NCBI RefSeq assembly: GCF_900142605.1
Contig: NZ_FRBL01000002.1
Span: 496,001 to 560,000, forward strand
Reading direction: 5' to 3'
Origin: Chitinophaga jiangningensis
Lineage (GTDB): Bacteria > Bacteroidota > Bacteroidia > Chitinophagales > Chitinophagaceae
Length of the DNA: 64,000 bases
Shown: positions 8,944 through 18,807 of the stretch, piece by piece
Position numbering within the stretch: the first letter of the stretch is position 1
How the letters are laid out: each line of letters starts with the position of its first letter
Notes under the pieces: model-generated
The model's database searches: none
What the model was told of the DNA's origin: nothing
What the model saw: only the letters and a program-made list of their open reading frames with translations
Translations under genes and position numbers: made by a program

Positions 8944-11900
8944 TTACTCCTCGTACAATGGCATTTTTACATAAAACGTAGTGCCTTCATTCAGCTTGGT
9001 TTCAAACCAGATCTCTCCGCGCATCTGCTCCACAATATTCTTACACATCGCCAGTCCCAGACCGGTGCCGGAGGATTTGGTGGTAAAGTTGGGCACAAAT
9101 ATTTTCGACTGTACTTCCGGACTGATACCATCCCCGTTGTCCGCCACACTGACGATCACATATCGGTCCTCCGTGGTTTGGAAGCGTACAAGCACCCGCC
9201 CCTCCCGGCCCTCAGGAATCGCCTGTATGGCGTTTTGCAGCAGGTTGGTGAACAGGCGGTTCATCTGGGTTTTATCGGCGTATACATAAAAATCTTTCAA
9301 AGGCTCCTGGTAGATCACCGTGCAATGATCATGGCTTTGGTATAAACCGGTGAGGGAATGAATCACTTCATTGACCTGCACCACCTCGTTAGAAGGTTCA
9401 CCTATACGGGCAAACGCAGAGAAGTCCGACGCAATGTTGGCCAGGTGCTCAATCTGTTCAACGAGGGTATTGGCCACACTCTTCGACATCTCCTTCACAT
9501 TAGGCCGGTCCTCAGCGATGGCGCGCTGCAGGTATTGAATACTCAGCTTCATCGGCGTAAGCGGATTCTTGATTTCATGCGCCACCTGCCTTGCCATCTC
9601 CCGCCAGGCACCTTCACGCTCGCTCTTCGCCAGTCGCGCCGCACTTACCTCCAGCTTTCTTACCATCTTGTTATATTCTTTTACCAGCGCCCCGATTTCA
9701 TCATCCTTATCCCAGTCAATTTCATCGTTACGCTGGCCCAGGTTTACGTGACGCAGCTTTTCCGTAACAAGGGAGAAAGAACGGGTGATGGAATTGGTTA
9801 TCAGCAACGCGATGATACCGGCGATCAGGAAGATGAATGCGTTGAATGTAATAAGCGCTACCAGGAAGCTGGAGATTTGTTGCTTCAGCTCCGTTTGGGT
9901 GGCAAAATAAGGTACGTTCAGATAAGCAAATACTTCTCCCACATCATTTCTTAAAGGAACATAACCGGAGAGAAACGCCATGGTACCAATCTGCTCGTAC
10001 TGGATATACTGAATTAACTGCTGGTTGTACAGCTGGTAATAGCCCAGGGGATTCATTTTTTTGGATATTAACCCCTTCTCCACCATCAATGGTTGTGTGG
10101 TAATTTGCAGGTTGCCGTCCCGATCATATACGTTGAGGTCCATCGCACGATCGTCCGCTATATTTGCCAGCGAGTTACTCAGCTGCACCAGCAAATGCGA
10201 GTCATAAATATCTCCCACCTGGTCATGCGTTTCCTGGTTATCAAATACCTTTTCCACATCAGTGGCCACTTCGCCCATGGCTTTGCTGAGCTTTTCCTTA
10301 TTCTGGACTTCTGAGCGGTAAATGAAAAATTTGATGGTTGTTAAACCCAGTATTACAAAGGAAAACACGACGATGAAAATAATGGTGCCGTGTACTTTTC
10401 TGCGGATACTGATTTTTACCAGCGTGCGCAGATTGCTGATGCGCATGCGTGCTTTAATCAGCAAATCAAATACCTTATAAATCACGATAATCAGCAGGAA
10501 AAGGCAGAACATACACGCAAACAAGGCGATAAATTCTACAAACGACCGGCTCTCTTTTACCACCAGCACTACTTTATCAGCAGTGGCTTTGTATACCAGT
10601 TCCGAATGTCCTCTCTCCCATCGCAGGGATACATCCGAGGCCGGCAAATCGCTGGCATACAGCCGGATCGGGAATGGGAAATCGTTAAAATTGCTTACCA
10701 GGATGCCTTTATCGTATATGGCGTAAGAATAAGCGGACGCATTTTCCCTGGTGGCATCTGACACATCTCCTTCCACCAGCAGCTCCGGATAAATTCTATC
10801 GGTGGCAGATACTTTAGGCGTGATCACATAGAGCAGCCAGCCAACGCCTGCATGGTCTACCGGACTATAGAATTCCTTCTTGCCGATATAACTGTATTGT
10901 TTAAAACTCTTCTCGTAATAATACAGATCGTTGCCTCCCTGCAATACCGGTGCGGCTTCCGGGTCGTACAACATACGTCTGTTAAAGGATATCAGGGAGA
11001 TGGTATCAGACGCATAGATCGGATCCCCGTTTTCGTCATAAGGATAAAAGGTGATATTGAACCTGCTCAGGTAGCCCTGGAAGTATTTCTGCAGTAAATC
11101 ATTTTCCAGTTCTGATTTATGCGGCACCGACTCCCGGTGATCAAAGAAGCTTTGCAGGTATTCGTCGCGCTCCATTTTTTTGCCTACATCGTTGAGCAGG
11201 ATTTCCAGGTAGGGGTCCTTTTGCTTGGAGAGGTTTTTGGCAATATTGAGGCGGGTGGAAACTTCTTTCTGATTGTTATAGTACACGATGGTGCCCGACG
11301 TGGTAACTGTGAGCAGGAACAACCAGAAAAGGAAAGGTACGGTTGCTACGGTGCTTTCAAACCTGTCCGCAATAAAATCCAGCAACACGATATACAGTAG
11401 CAGCCAGATCACCATGGTAACGGTGAAGGGCACGTCCGGATTATGCAGCCGGAAAAGTATCCAGAGTATACCTACCGCTGCCAGCCAGATGTATTTGGTA
11501 CGGTAGCGGAAGTTAGTGAGCTCGTTGAGCAGGTAGTTAATGATCTGCGAAAAGAACAGGAAGCTGAATGAGATAAAGCCCAGTACCACAAAGCCGATAA
11601 CGCTGTACTCATTCAGGCTGAAAAAGTTGGTAACATCAAATGAGATGCGGGAATCAATTACCAGGCTCTGGATCAGGTCAGCCAGGAATTGCTCTACGAT
11701 ATAAAGCAGCAGGCTGGCTACAATGATGACCAGGCTTTGCATCCAGCGCTTTTTAATCACCGGTGGGTTGATGGTTTTTACGTGTTCCCGGAAGAATACG
11801 ATGAGCCAGAAAACGAGGATGACGTTGATGGCGAGGTCGCCCAGGGAGCGAAAAATTTCATCTTTGGCGTAGATGCTGGGATCGAAGATATTGAGACTCC

Positions 11901-12753
11901 GCATATTAAACGGAAACGCATATACGTAGCTGAGTATCCGGAGGCCAAACACCACTACAAACAGCACCAGGAAGGCGTAGAGCGGATTTGAATTTTTTGC
12001 CAGCTGGGTAACGAACAGGTTCAGGAATATGAGCACACAGATGCTGCCGAGTACCCGGAATATGACGCTGAACAGGTTGGGAGGCCTGCTGTGAAAGGAT
12101 TTGTTATAGTCGAGATAAAAGAGCGTTTTATTACTACTGTTCACTACCGGCAGTACTATATGCTCGTTGGACATATAGTTATGCGGGAAGATATGGATCT
12201 GATATTCTGCGCCCAGCGCGGGTTTATCAAAAAAATGATTGACGAGATAATGGTTTTGCAGGGCGTATTCCATGCGTACCGGAATGAGGCCAACGACTCT
12301 GCGCGTACGTCCTTCCGGTGCTCTGACTCTTCTGACCACTACATCATAGTAGCCGTTTTTGAGTTTCAGGAAATATTCGCCGTGCCGCCAGTCAGCCGGC
12401 AGTTCGTCGAGCTGTACGAGGTTGGTACTCCAGAAGGCAAGCCAGGAGCCCTCGGCGGCGGAGGAGTCGTACGCAAATACGTAGAAATCGCGTTTACTAA
12501 GCTTTTCCACTGATTTTTCCGTGTATGACCTGGAGAACAGGGCATTTACAGCGGAGGTATCCAGCAGGAATTCGTTGAAATCTTTTTCCCTTTCGCGGAT
12601 ACTTTTTTCCAGGCTGTGTTGTACGCCTTGCGGGGAGGAGTAGTACGACCAGTAGTTGCTGAACAGGAATGCGAATGTAAACAGCCATGCCGCTACGATC
12701 AGCAGGTAGCCATGTCGCAGGAAAAATAAACGTATTTCTTTAGCGTCGATCAA
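8944..12753 (-). CDS. NtrY-like membrane sensor histidine kinase (1269 residues)
   Basis: A large multi-pass sensor kinase. The N-terminal two thirds holds at least eight hydrophobic segments (first near 14-32, a cluster around 235-490, one near 760, one near 810) with extracytoplasmic regions between. A final transmembrane segment (about 955-985) leads into a HAMP linker and a HisKA domain with His1059 in VAHEIKNPLTPMKLSIQYL. The HATPase domain has LLQNAIQAI, DNGDGI and GTGLGLAMCKNIVEQM. The VAHEIKNPLTP form is typical of NtrY-type kinases, but no NtrX-like regulator is adjacent. It is probably co-transcribed after mazG (18-bp gap). The signal is unknown. Confidence 0.88.
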   Translation of the reverse strand: MIDAKEIRLFFLRHGYLLIVAAWLFTFAFLFSNYWSYYSSPQGVQHSLEKSIREREKDFNEFLLDTSAVNALFSRSYTEKSVEKLSKRDFYVFAYDSSAAEGSWLAFWSTNLVQLDELPADWRHGEYFLKLKNGYYDVVVRRVRAPEGRTRRVVGLIPVRMEYALQNHYLVNHFFDKPALGAEYQIHIFPHNYMSNEHIVLPVVNSSNKTLFYLDYNKSFHSRPPNLFSVIFRVLGSICVLIFLNLFVTQLAKNSNPLYAFLVLFVVVFGLRILSYVYAFPFNMRSLNIFDPSIYAKDEIFRSLGDLAINVILVFWLIVFFREHVKTINPPVIKKRWMQSLVIIVASLLLYIVEQFLADLIQSLVIDSRISFDVTNFFSLNEYSVIGFVVLGFISFSFLFFSQIINYLLNELTNFRYRTKYIWLAAVGILWILFRLHNPDVPFTVTMVIWLLLYIVLLDFIADRFESTVATVPFLFWLFLLTVTTSGTIVYYNNQKEVSTRLNIAKNLSKQKDPYLEILLNDVGKKMERDEYLQSFFDHRESVPHKSELENDLLQKYFQGYLSRFNITFYPYDENGDPIYASDTISLISFNRRMLYDPEAAPVLQGGNDLYYYEKSFKQYSYIGKKEFYSPVDHAGVGWLLYVITPKVSATDRIYPELLVEGDVSDATRENASAYSYAIYDKGILVSNFNDFPFPIRLYASDLPASDVSLRWERGHSELVYKATADKVVLVVKESRSFVEFIALFACMFCLFLLIIVIYKVFDLLIKARMRISNLRTLVKISIRRKVHGTIIFIVVFSFVILGLTTIKFFIYRSEVQNKEKLSKAMGEVATDVEKVFDNQETHDQVGDIYDSHLLVQLSNSLANIADDRAMDLNVYDRDGNLQITTQPLMVEKGLISKKMNPLGYYQLYNQQLIQYIQYEQIGTMAFLSGYVPLRNDVGEVFAYLNVPYFATQTELKQQISSFLVALITFNAFIFLIAGIIALLITNSITRSFSLVTEKLRHVNLGQRNDEIDWDKDDEIGALVKEYNKMVRKLEVSAARLAKSEREGAWREMARQVAHEIKNPLTPMKLSIQYLQRAIAEDRPNVKEMSKSVANTLVEQIEHLANIASDFSAFARIGEPSNEVVQVNEVIHSLTGLYQSHDHCTVIYQEPLKDFYVYADKTQMNRLFTNLLQNAIQAIPEGREGRVLVRFQTTEDRYVIVSVADNGDGISPEVQSKIFVPNFTTKSSGTGLGLAMCKNIVEQMRGEIWFETKLNEGTTFYVKMPLYEE

Positions 12754-12771
12754 TGGGAGTATAGTTTGGGC

Positions 12772-13542
12772 TTAAGCTTTTTCTTGCGCTTTCACTTCGT
12801 TCCAGAGTGCATCCATTTCCGTCAGGGACATATCATTGAGTTGTTTCCCCTGTTGGAGTGCCATGATTTCCATTTCCTGGAAGCGGCGCTGGAACTTCTT
12901 GTTGGTACGTTCCAGGGCATTTTCAGCATCCACATTCAGGAATCGGGAGTAGTTGACCAGGGAGAACATCACATCACCGAATTCTGCTTCAATATGATCC
13001 TGGTTGCCGGTTTCAATGGCTTCTTCCAGCTCAGCGAGTTCTTCTTTTATTTTATCCATTACCTGTCCGTTATTTTCCCATTCGAAGCCGGTTTGTTTGG
13101 CCTTTTCCTGAATACGCATGGCTTTTACCAATGCCGGCAAGGCTTTGGGCACGCCACCGAGGACGGATTTTTTACCCTCTTTAAGCTTTAGTTTCTCCCA
13201 GTTTTGTTTTACTTCTTCTTCATCCTCCACTTTTACATCGCCGTAGATGTGTGGGTGGCGGTGGATGAGTTTTTCGCAGACGCCGTTGATGACATCGTTG
13301 ATATCGAATTGTTGTTGTTCTGCACCTATTTTAGCATAGAAAACCATGTGGAGCATCAGGTCGCCCAGTTCTTCCTTAATGGCCTGCCAGTTTTCGTCTG
13401 TGATGGCATCTGCGAGTTCATAGGTTTCTTCTATGGTCAGTTGCCGGAGGGATTGAATGGTTTGTTTTTTATCCCAGGGGCATTTTTCCCGCAGGTCGTC
13501 CATGATCTTCAGCAGTCTGTCGAAAGTAGCGTTGTTTTCCAT
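12772..13542 (-). CDS. mazG: nucleoside triphosphate pyrophosphohydrolase MazG
   Basis: Hydrolyses NTPs to NMP and pyrophosphate, cleaning non-canonical nucleotides and possibly lowering ppGpp. The all-alpha MazG fold appears twice: LRQLTIEETYELADAI with EELGDLMLHMVFYAKI in the N-terminal half, and KEELAELEEAI with EFGDVMFSLVNYSRF in the C-terminal half. EExxD-type metal sites are present in both halves. CPWDKKQT near the N-terminus is the classical MazG opening. The 256-residue length matches the two-domain form. It is upstream of the NtrY-like kinase on the same strand. Confidence 0.95.
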   Translation of the reverse strand: MENNATFDRLLKIMDDLREKCPWDKKQTIQSLRQLTIEETYELADAITDENWQAIKEELGDLMLHMVFYAKIGAEQQQFDINDVINGVCEKLIHRHPHIYGDVKVEDEEEVKQNWEKLKLKEGKKSVLGGVPKALPALVKAMRIQEKAKQTGFEWENNGQVMDKIKEELAELEEAIETGNQDHIEAEFGDVMFSLVNYSRFLNVDAENALERTNKKFQRRFQEMEIMALQQGKQLNDMSLTEMDALWNEVKAQEKA

Positions 13543-13624
13543 ATGCCGTAAAAGTAGTTAAAAATGTGCATCAGGGAGGGCTGAGACAGCAATATCCATG
13601 CTAAAAACTGTTAATTTCTTTTTC

Positions 13625-13654
13625 TTGGGAAAAAGGCCTTTTTAATTACATTTG
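13625..13654 (+). promoter_or_regulatory. promoter of tex
   Basis: TACATTTG at 13647-13654 matches TAnnTTTG, with a TTG-containing -33 region about 19 bp upstream. The predicted start near 13661 gives a leader of about 80 nt before the ATG at 13740. Confidence 0.5.
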
Positions 13655-13739
13655 CGAGCTACAATTAAGCGATTGTTTTTTTGCTATAGTCGTACGACAA
13701 GTACCTGTAGTATTGAAATACATCCCAAAATGAATTAAC

Positions 13740-15995
13740 ATGAATTCGAAACACATTGCACTGATTTCATCCGAATTAGGTATCTCGGCCAAACAGGCGG
13801 AGAATACCATGAACCTGTTATCTGAAGGATCAACAGTACCATTCATTTCACGTTACCGAAAAGAGGTTACCGGAAGTCTGGATGAGGTGCAGATTGGCCG
13901 GATAGAGGACCTGCAGAAGCGCTACAAAGAGGTGGATGAGCGTCGTGAATTTATTATCAAGACGATCACAGATCAGGAGAAAATGACGCCTGAGCTGTTG
14001 GAAAAGATTGAATCTACCTGGGTGTTAGCGGAGCTGGAGGACATTTACCTGCCTTACAAGCCTAAACGTAAAACCCGTGCCACTGTGGCGATTGAGAAAG
14101 GGCTGGAGCCGCTGGCAAAGTTACTTTTTGATCAACAGGATGGCGATGTGTCGGCCGCGGAGCAATACCTGAATGAGCAGGTAGCTTCATCAGAGGAGGC
14201 GCTGAAAGGTGCAAGGGATATTATTGCTGAGTGGATCAATGAAAATGCCGAGTGCAGAGACAAGCTGCGTAAGCTGTTTACCCATACCGGCAAGCTGACC
14301 TCCAAAGTGGTGGAAGGCAAAGAGGAAGAGGGCAATAAATACAAGGATTATTTTGAGTTTTCAGAGGATTTGAAGGATATGCCATCCCATCGGGTGCTGG
14401 CGATCCTGCGTGCTGAAACGGAAGGTATATTATTCAGTTCCATTGCTCCTGTTGAGGAAGATGCTATGGACATCCTGAACAAGCAATTTGTAACTGGCAA
14501 AGGTACGGCTGCTGAGCAGGTAGGGAAAGCTGCAGCAGATGCTTATAAGCGTTTATTGCGTCCTTCCCTGGAAAATGAGTTCCGTGCGGGCGCCAAAGAC
14601 AAAGCGGACGCCGAGGCGATCGAGGTATTTGCGGAGAACCTGCGTCAGCTGTTGCTGGCGGCTCCTTTGGGGCCTAAAGCGGTGATTGCCATTGACCCGG
14701 GATACAGAACCGGTTGTAAGGTGGTAGCGCTGGACAACCAGGGTAACATGCTGGATCATGATGTGATTTTCCCGCTGGAAAAGAACTATAAGAGAGATGA
14801 TGCAGAGGCCCTGTTGCGTAAATGGGTGCAAAAGTATGACACTGCTGCTATTGCGGTGGGTAATGGTACCGCAGGCCGTGAGACGGAAGAATTTGTAAAA
14901 AAGATAGATTTTGGCCAGAAAATCAACGTTTTCATGGTAAATGAAAGCGGTGCATCTGTTTATTCTGCTTCTGAGGTGGCTCGTGAAGAGTTCCCGGATC
15001 AGGATGTGACCGTGCGTGGTGCAGTTTCTATTGGCCGCAGGCTGATAGATCCGCTGGCTGAGCTGGTAAAGATCGATCCTAAATCCATCGGCGTGGGTCA
15101 GTACCAGCATGATGTGAATCAGTCGCACCTGAAACAGAGCCTGGACCGCGTGGTGGTAAGCTGCGTAAACAACGTGGGTGTGAACCTGAACACGGCTTCC
15201 AAGCACCTGCTGGCTTATATTTCCGGCCTGGGTCCTTCCCTGGCGGAGAACATTGTAAAATACAGAAAAGAAAACGGCGCATTCAGAAACCGTAAGGAAC
15301 TGAAGAAAGTGCACCGTTTGGGCGATAAGGCGTTTGAGCAGTGCGCGGGCTTTTTGCGTATTGAAAACGGGGACAATCCGCTGGACAACAGTGCGGTGCA
15401 CCCTGAGCGTTATCCGCTGGTAGAAGAGATTGCATCCAAGCAGCACCTGAGCGTACAGGACCTGATGGGTAAGGAAGACCTGCGTAAGCAGATCAACCTA
15501 AAAGACTTCATCAAGGAAGATGTAGGTATGGTGACGCTGGAAGACATCCTGAAGGAGCTGGCTAAGCCCAGCCGCGATCCCCGTGATGAGATCAGCATTT
15601 TTGAATATGCCGAAGGTATTCACAAGATTGAGGATGTGAAGCCGGGAATGGTATTACCGGGTGTGGTTACCAATATTACTGCCTTTGGTGCCTTTGTGGA
15701 CATTGGAGTGAAGCAGGACGGGCTGGTACATATTTCCCACCTTTCCAACAAATTCATCAGCAACCCTAATGAGGCGGTAAAACTGAATCAGAAAGTACAG
15801 GTAACTGTGCTGGAGGTGGATGCAATGCGCAAGCGTATTTCCTTGTCCATGAAGGACAATGAGAAAGGCGGCGGTGGCAACCAGGGCCAGGCTGGTGGTC
15901 AGCGTAAGGAAAGAAGAGAGAAGCCTGCGCAGAAAGAGGCACCGCTGAACGACTTCCAGGCTAAGCTGGCGGCGTTGAAGAACAAGTTCAATTAA
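13740..15995 (+). CDS. tex: Tex family RNA-binding transcription accessory protein
   Basis: A 751-residue Tex/YhgF protein, a bacterial relative of eukaryotic Spt6 that binds nucleic acid. The N-terminal helical region includes VPFISRYRKEVTGSLDE. It is followed by a YqgF/RNase H-like domain at VIAIDPGYRTGCKVVALD (about 318-335), a helix-hairpin-helix pair around LAENIVKYRKENGAFRNR (about 500) and an S1 RNA-binding domain starting GMVLPGVVTNITAFGAFVDI (about 635-705). A low-complexity basic tail (GGGGNQGQAGGQRKERREK) ends the protein. All domains are intact and in standard order. It is monocistronic with a strong terminator. Confidence 0.96.
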   Translation: MNSKHIALISSELGISAKQAENTMNLLSEGSTVPFISRYRKEVTGSLDEVQIGRIEDLQKRYKEVDERREFIIKTITDQEKMTPELLEKIESTWVLAELEDIYLPYKPKRKTRATVAIEKGLEPLAKLLFDQQDGDVSAAEQYLNEQVASSEEALKGARDIIAEWINENAECRDKLRKLFTHTGKLTSKVVEGKEEEGNKYKDYFEFSEDLKDMPSHRVLAILRAETEGILFSSIAPVEEDAMDILNKQFVTGKGTAAEQVGKAAADAYKRLLRPSLENEFRAGAKDKADAEAIEVFAENLRQLLLAAPLGPKAVIAIDPGYRTGCKVVALDNQGNMLDHDVIFPLEKNYKRDDAEALLRKWVQKYDTAAIAVGNGTAGRETEEFVKKIDFGQKINVFMVNESGASVYSASEVAREEFPDQDVTVRGAVSIGRRLIDPLAELVKIDPKSIGVGQYQHDVNQSHLKQSLDRVVVSCVNNVGVNLNTASKHLLAYISGLGPSLAENIVKYRKENGAFRNRKELKKVHRLGDKAFEQCAGFLRIENGDNPLDNSAVHPERYPLVEEIASKQHLSVQDLMGKEDLRKQINLKDFIKEDVGMVTLEDILKELAKPSRDPRDEISIFEYAEGIHKIEDVKPGMVLPGVVTNITAFGAFVDIGVKQDGLVHISHLSNKFISNPNEAVKLNQKVQVTVLEVDAMRKRISLSMKDNEKGGGGNQGQAGGQRKERREKPAQKEAPLNDFQAKLAALKNKFN

Positions 15996-16009
15996 TTACG
16001 TTTTTTAAT

Positions 16010-16058
16010 AAAAAAAGCCCCCTTTTCCGGCATTTCTGTGGAAAAGGGGGCTTTTTTT
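16010..16058. terminator. bidirectional terminator between tex and lipoprotein gene
   Basis: A 13-nt perfect stem (AGCCCCCTTTTCC with its complement at 16040-16052) is flanked by an A-run on the left and a T-run on the right. It can terminate both convergent genes. Confidence 0.9.
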
Positions 16059-16068
16059 ATGGAGTAAT

Positions 16069-16623
16069 TTATGGGCGTGACCGTTTGAATTTGCTCATCC
16101 AGGTGCGGAGCTGTTTGGGGTAGTGCGTATCTCCTTTTTCACTGAAAATGCGGAGCTTATGTTCGACCGCCAGGCCAACGTAGATGATATCATCGTCCAT
16201 ATCCACGGCGATGGCGGCGGCGTCAGACTCTCTTTCACCGGGCTCGTAGCCTTCATCGAAGAGGACGTTATCTTCTATTTCAAGTGGCGGGGTGACTTTA
16301 AATCGCTCGAGGAATTCCTGGTGATTTTTGGGTCCCAGCAGTTTGGCCATTCGGGATTTGAGTGGTTCTTTGTTGAGGATATCTGCATCTTCCGGGTATT
16401 GGCCTTCCATGGTGGCGAAGGAGGTCCAGGAGCTGATAATTTCTGCGTGGATGGTATCGGCCACCGTTTTCATGGTATCTAATTGCGGCGGGGTGAGATC
16501 ATCCGCCAGCACGATGGCGCGTACCTGTTGCACTCGGCTGTTGCAGGCTGTTTGGGTAACGATACCGCCGAGGCATATGGCTAGGAGCAGCAGCCGGGCG
16601 GGTAAAGGATGTTCGTTTTGCAT
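16069..16623 (-). CDS. hypothetical lipoprotein
   Basis: A 184-residue protein I do not recognise. The N-terminus has a basic start, a hydrophobic stretch LLLLAICLGGIV and TQTAC, a plausible lipobox with Cys near residue 27, so a lipid-anchored exported protein is likely. The body is charged and mixed alpha/beta, with an acidic stretch EDNVLFDEGYEPGERESDAA and a basic C-terminus KFKRSRP. There are no catalytic motifs. It is convergent with tex and faces the enoyl-CoA hydratase gene on the same strand, separated by about 100 bp. Confidence 0.7.
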   Translation of the reverse strand: MQNEHPLPARLLLLAICLGGIVTQTACNSRVQQVRAIVLADDLTPPQLDTMKTVADTIHAEIISSWTSFATMEGQYPEDADILNKEPLKSRMAKLLGPKNHQEFLERFKVTPPLEIEDNVLFDEGYEPGERESDAAAIAVDMDDDIIYVGLAVEHKLRIFSEKGDTHYPKQLRTWMSKFKRSRP

Positions 16624-16720
16624 AAGTTGATAGTTTCCAGTGCCAAACAGGTACCACCATCCGGTTTGACAAGGTCTAGTGGGTTAACAACTCAAATAAT
16701 AAAAAGTTTAATAATATTAA

Positions 16721-17500
16721 TTAGCGGCCTTTGAAATCCGGCGTCCGTTTTTCCATGAAGGCCTGCATACCTTCTTTCTGGTCATCGGATGCGAAGAGGA
16801 GGTAGAAGTTTTTTCGTTCGAAGTGGAGGCCTTCTTCCAGGGTGGAGTCGAAGGCTTTGAGTACGGCTTCTTTGGCCATTTTGATGGCGATGGGGCTCAT
16901 GGCGGCTACTTCAGCGGCGAGCTTAATGGCTTCGCTGAGGAATAGTTCTGTGGGCACGATGCGGTTGATGAGGCCGGCCTGGTGGGCTTCCTGTGCGGTA
17001 ATGAACCTGCCGGTGAGCACCATTTCCATGGCGAGGGCTTTACCAACGGCGCGGGTGAGTCGCTGTGTACCGCCGGCGCCCGGGATAACGCCGAGTTTAA
17101 TTTCCGGCTGTCCGAACCGGGCGGTTTCGCTGGCTACGATCATATCACAGAGCATGGTAAGTTCGCAGCCGCCGCCGAGGGCGAATCCGCTCACGGCGGC
17201 GATAATGGGTTTCTTTATTTTTTTGATGGTATCCCAGGTACTGAACTGGTCGATATTATACATATCGATGGCGGTTTTGCCGGCCATTTGTTTGATATCG
17301 GCGCCTGCGGCAAAGGCTTTTTCGTTGCCGGAGAGCACGATAGCGCGTACCTGGTCATCCGCATCCAGTTGTTTGAGTGCATCACGTAGTTCGCCCATCA
17401 GTTCGAGGTTGAGGGCGTTGAGCTCTTTGGGTCTGTTGAGCTGGATGTGGGCCACATGTGGGACCACTTGTTGGTGTATGATAATAAATTGAGGTTGCAT
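16721..17500 (-). CDS. enoyl-CoA hydratase/isomerase family protein
   Basis: A crotonase-fold enzyme, likely hydrating trans-2-enoyl-CoA in beta-oxidation. It is 259 residues, the usual length. The oxyanion-hole segments AFAAGADIKQMAG and ALGGGCELTMLCD are present, as are both catalytic glutamates (GGCE and the PEIKLGVIPGAGGTQRL segment). The start is the ATG at 17498-17500 (MQPQFIIIHQQ). A longer in-frame extension would overlap the DUF3667 gene and carries no family sequence. It is 8 bp downstream of that gene and probably co-transcribed. Confidence 0.93.
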   Translation of the reverse strand: MQPQFIIIHQQVVPHVAHIQLNRPKELNALNLELMGELRDALKQLDADDQVRAIVLSGNEKAFAAGADIKQMAGKTAIDMYNIDQFSTWDTIKKIKKPIIAAVSGFALGGGCELTMLCDMIVASETARFGQPEIKLGVIPGAGGTQRLTRAVGKALAMEMVLTGRFITAQEAHQAGLINRIVPTELFLSEAIKLAAEVAAMSPIAIKMAKEAVLKAFDSTLEEGLHFERKNFYLLFASDDQKEGMQAFMEKRTPDFKGR

Positions 17501-17508
17501 TTGTAAAC

Positions 17509-18666
17509 TTACAAAATTAATGCAACAAGGAAACCCATTACTATCGTCATTACCCCTAATACCATTAACACGTATGATATCCAGAGTAATGAGGCTTTCC
17601 AGATGCTGCGCCGCCACGACTGGCCGTAGTTGTTGTACAGGGCTACTACCAGGTAACCGAATATCAGCCAGTTGGCCCAGGTAATACCGTTTGCACCGGG
17701 GAATATGGACATGATGATTACTGCCAGCAGGTAGAGGATGAACATAAATGAATGGAAGTGCAGCGCAAAGATGGCGAAATCTGCATATACCCATTTTTTC
17801 TGTTTCCGGTACATCCATTTCATCAGGAGTGCTGCCAGAGGTAACAACAGGAACATGACTTTGGGCGCATTATGTTTGAAGTACTCCCACATGAGTTCCC
17901 GGACGGCTTCCTGGTTGGGGATTCGGCCTTTTACGAAGTCTCTGACGAATAAAGTCCTGCGCTTCAGGTTGGCGTAATATTTATTATCGCGTTGTGCGGG
18001 CGGGAGCTTTGCCTGCTCGTCGTCGTAGCTTTTTGTTTCAGTACCGGCGAGGGAAAACAGTGGCTTTTCGTGACCATGACCCGTTGCAATGGCCGGGTGG
18101 TCCGTTGCCGAATCGGAGGAGGCTGAATCATGTGTGTGTGCCATGATCGGCTGTTCCGTGCCTTTTGTTTTTTCTGTGGTAAGAATTGAATCTCTCTTTA
18201 AATTATTATGGCTGGTATCACTTACAGGTGCAGCATGATAGCGATAACCGTGCACTGTATCTCCTTCAGCTATAATTCTTGTTGTAAATTCCTGTTTTTC
18301 CTTTTTAGGTGCAGGATCCTCCTCAATTTCGATGTCCCTGTCCCAGTTTTTAGACAGGACGCCGAAGGCTGTCAGAAAGAAGACGAAAGAGACGAACACA
18401 TAGAGTTTAATTGGGTTTACGTAGCGTACCCTTCTGCCGGCCATATATTCCCTGGTAAGGAATCCGGGGCGGATCATGAGATATTTGAGTGTGATCAGGA
18501 ACTGGCTGTCGTAGTGAAAGATATCCGCTACAAAATGTTTTACCAGGTGGCCGAATGTTTCATGTTGTACGGTATTTTCCTGGCCACAATGGGTACAGTA
18601 TCTTTCTGGCACTTCGTATCCGCAGTTCAGACAGTGTTTGTCTTCACGTAAGGGTTGAGTTCTCAC
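17509..18666 (-). CDS. DUF3667 domain membrane protein with zinc ribbon
   Basis: A 385-residue protein. The N-terminus carries a paired-cysteine zinc ribbon (CLNCGYEVPERYCTHCGQEN, about 14-33) that defines DUF3667, a Bacteroidota family of unknown role. A hydrophobic segment VNPIKLYVFVSFVFFLTAFG follows, then a long charged, probably extracytoplasmic region (about 120-235). Four C-terminal transmembrane helices (about 255-385) complete it. The function is unknown; a membrane scaffold or sensor is only a guess. It heads a likely two-gene unit with the enoyl-CoA hydratase. Confidence 0.8.
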   Translation of the reverse strand: MRTQPLREDKHCLNCGYEVPERYCTHCGQENTVQHETFGHLVKHFVADIFHYDSQFLITLKYLMIRPGFLTREYMAGRRVRYVNPIKLYVFVSFVFFLTAFGVLSKNWDRDIEIEEDPAPKKEKQEFTTRIIAEGDTVHGYRYHAAPVSDTSHNNLKRDSILTTEKTKGTEQPIMAHTHDSASSDSATDHPAIATGHGHEKPLFSLAGTETKSYDDEQAKLPPAQRDNKYYANLKRRTLFVRDFVKGRIPNQEAVRELMWEYFKHNAPKVMFLLLPLAALLMKWMYRKQKKWVYADFAIFALHFHSFMFILYLLAVIIMSIFPGANGITWANWLIFGYLVVALYNNYGQSWRRSIWKASLLWISYVLMVLGVMTIVMGFLVALIL

Positions 18667-18807
18667 AAGCGATTTAGATTATTGGCGGGCTAAAGATATA
18701 AAATTAATCGGCATATGGCTAAGGTCGGCGGGAAAATCAAACATCTGAAAAATTTTAAATTGAATTTTACGTTTAATTTGCAGACGCAAAAGCGTAGTAA
18801 CCTATTC

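Noticed and set aside
14553..15446. 297-residue minus-strand frame opposite tex
   Set aside because: It is fully antisense to the conserved YqgF and HhH regions of Tex.
17501..17818. N-terminal extension of the enoyl-CoA hydratase
   Set aside because: It overlaps the DUF3667 coding sequence and carries no crotonase sequence; the ATG at 17498-17500 gives a normal-length enzyme.
18715..18807. Upstream ATG start for the RHS-like secreted protein
   Set aside because: It would place 31 basic residues before an otherwise perfect signal peptide.
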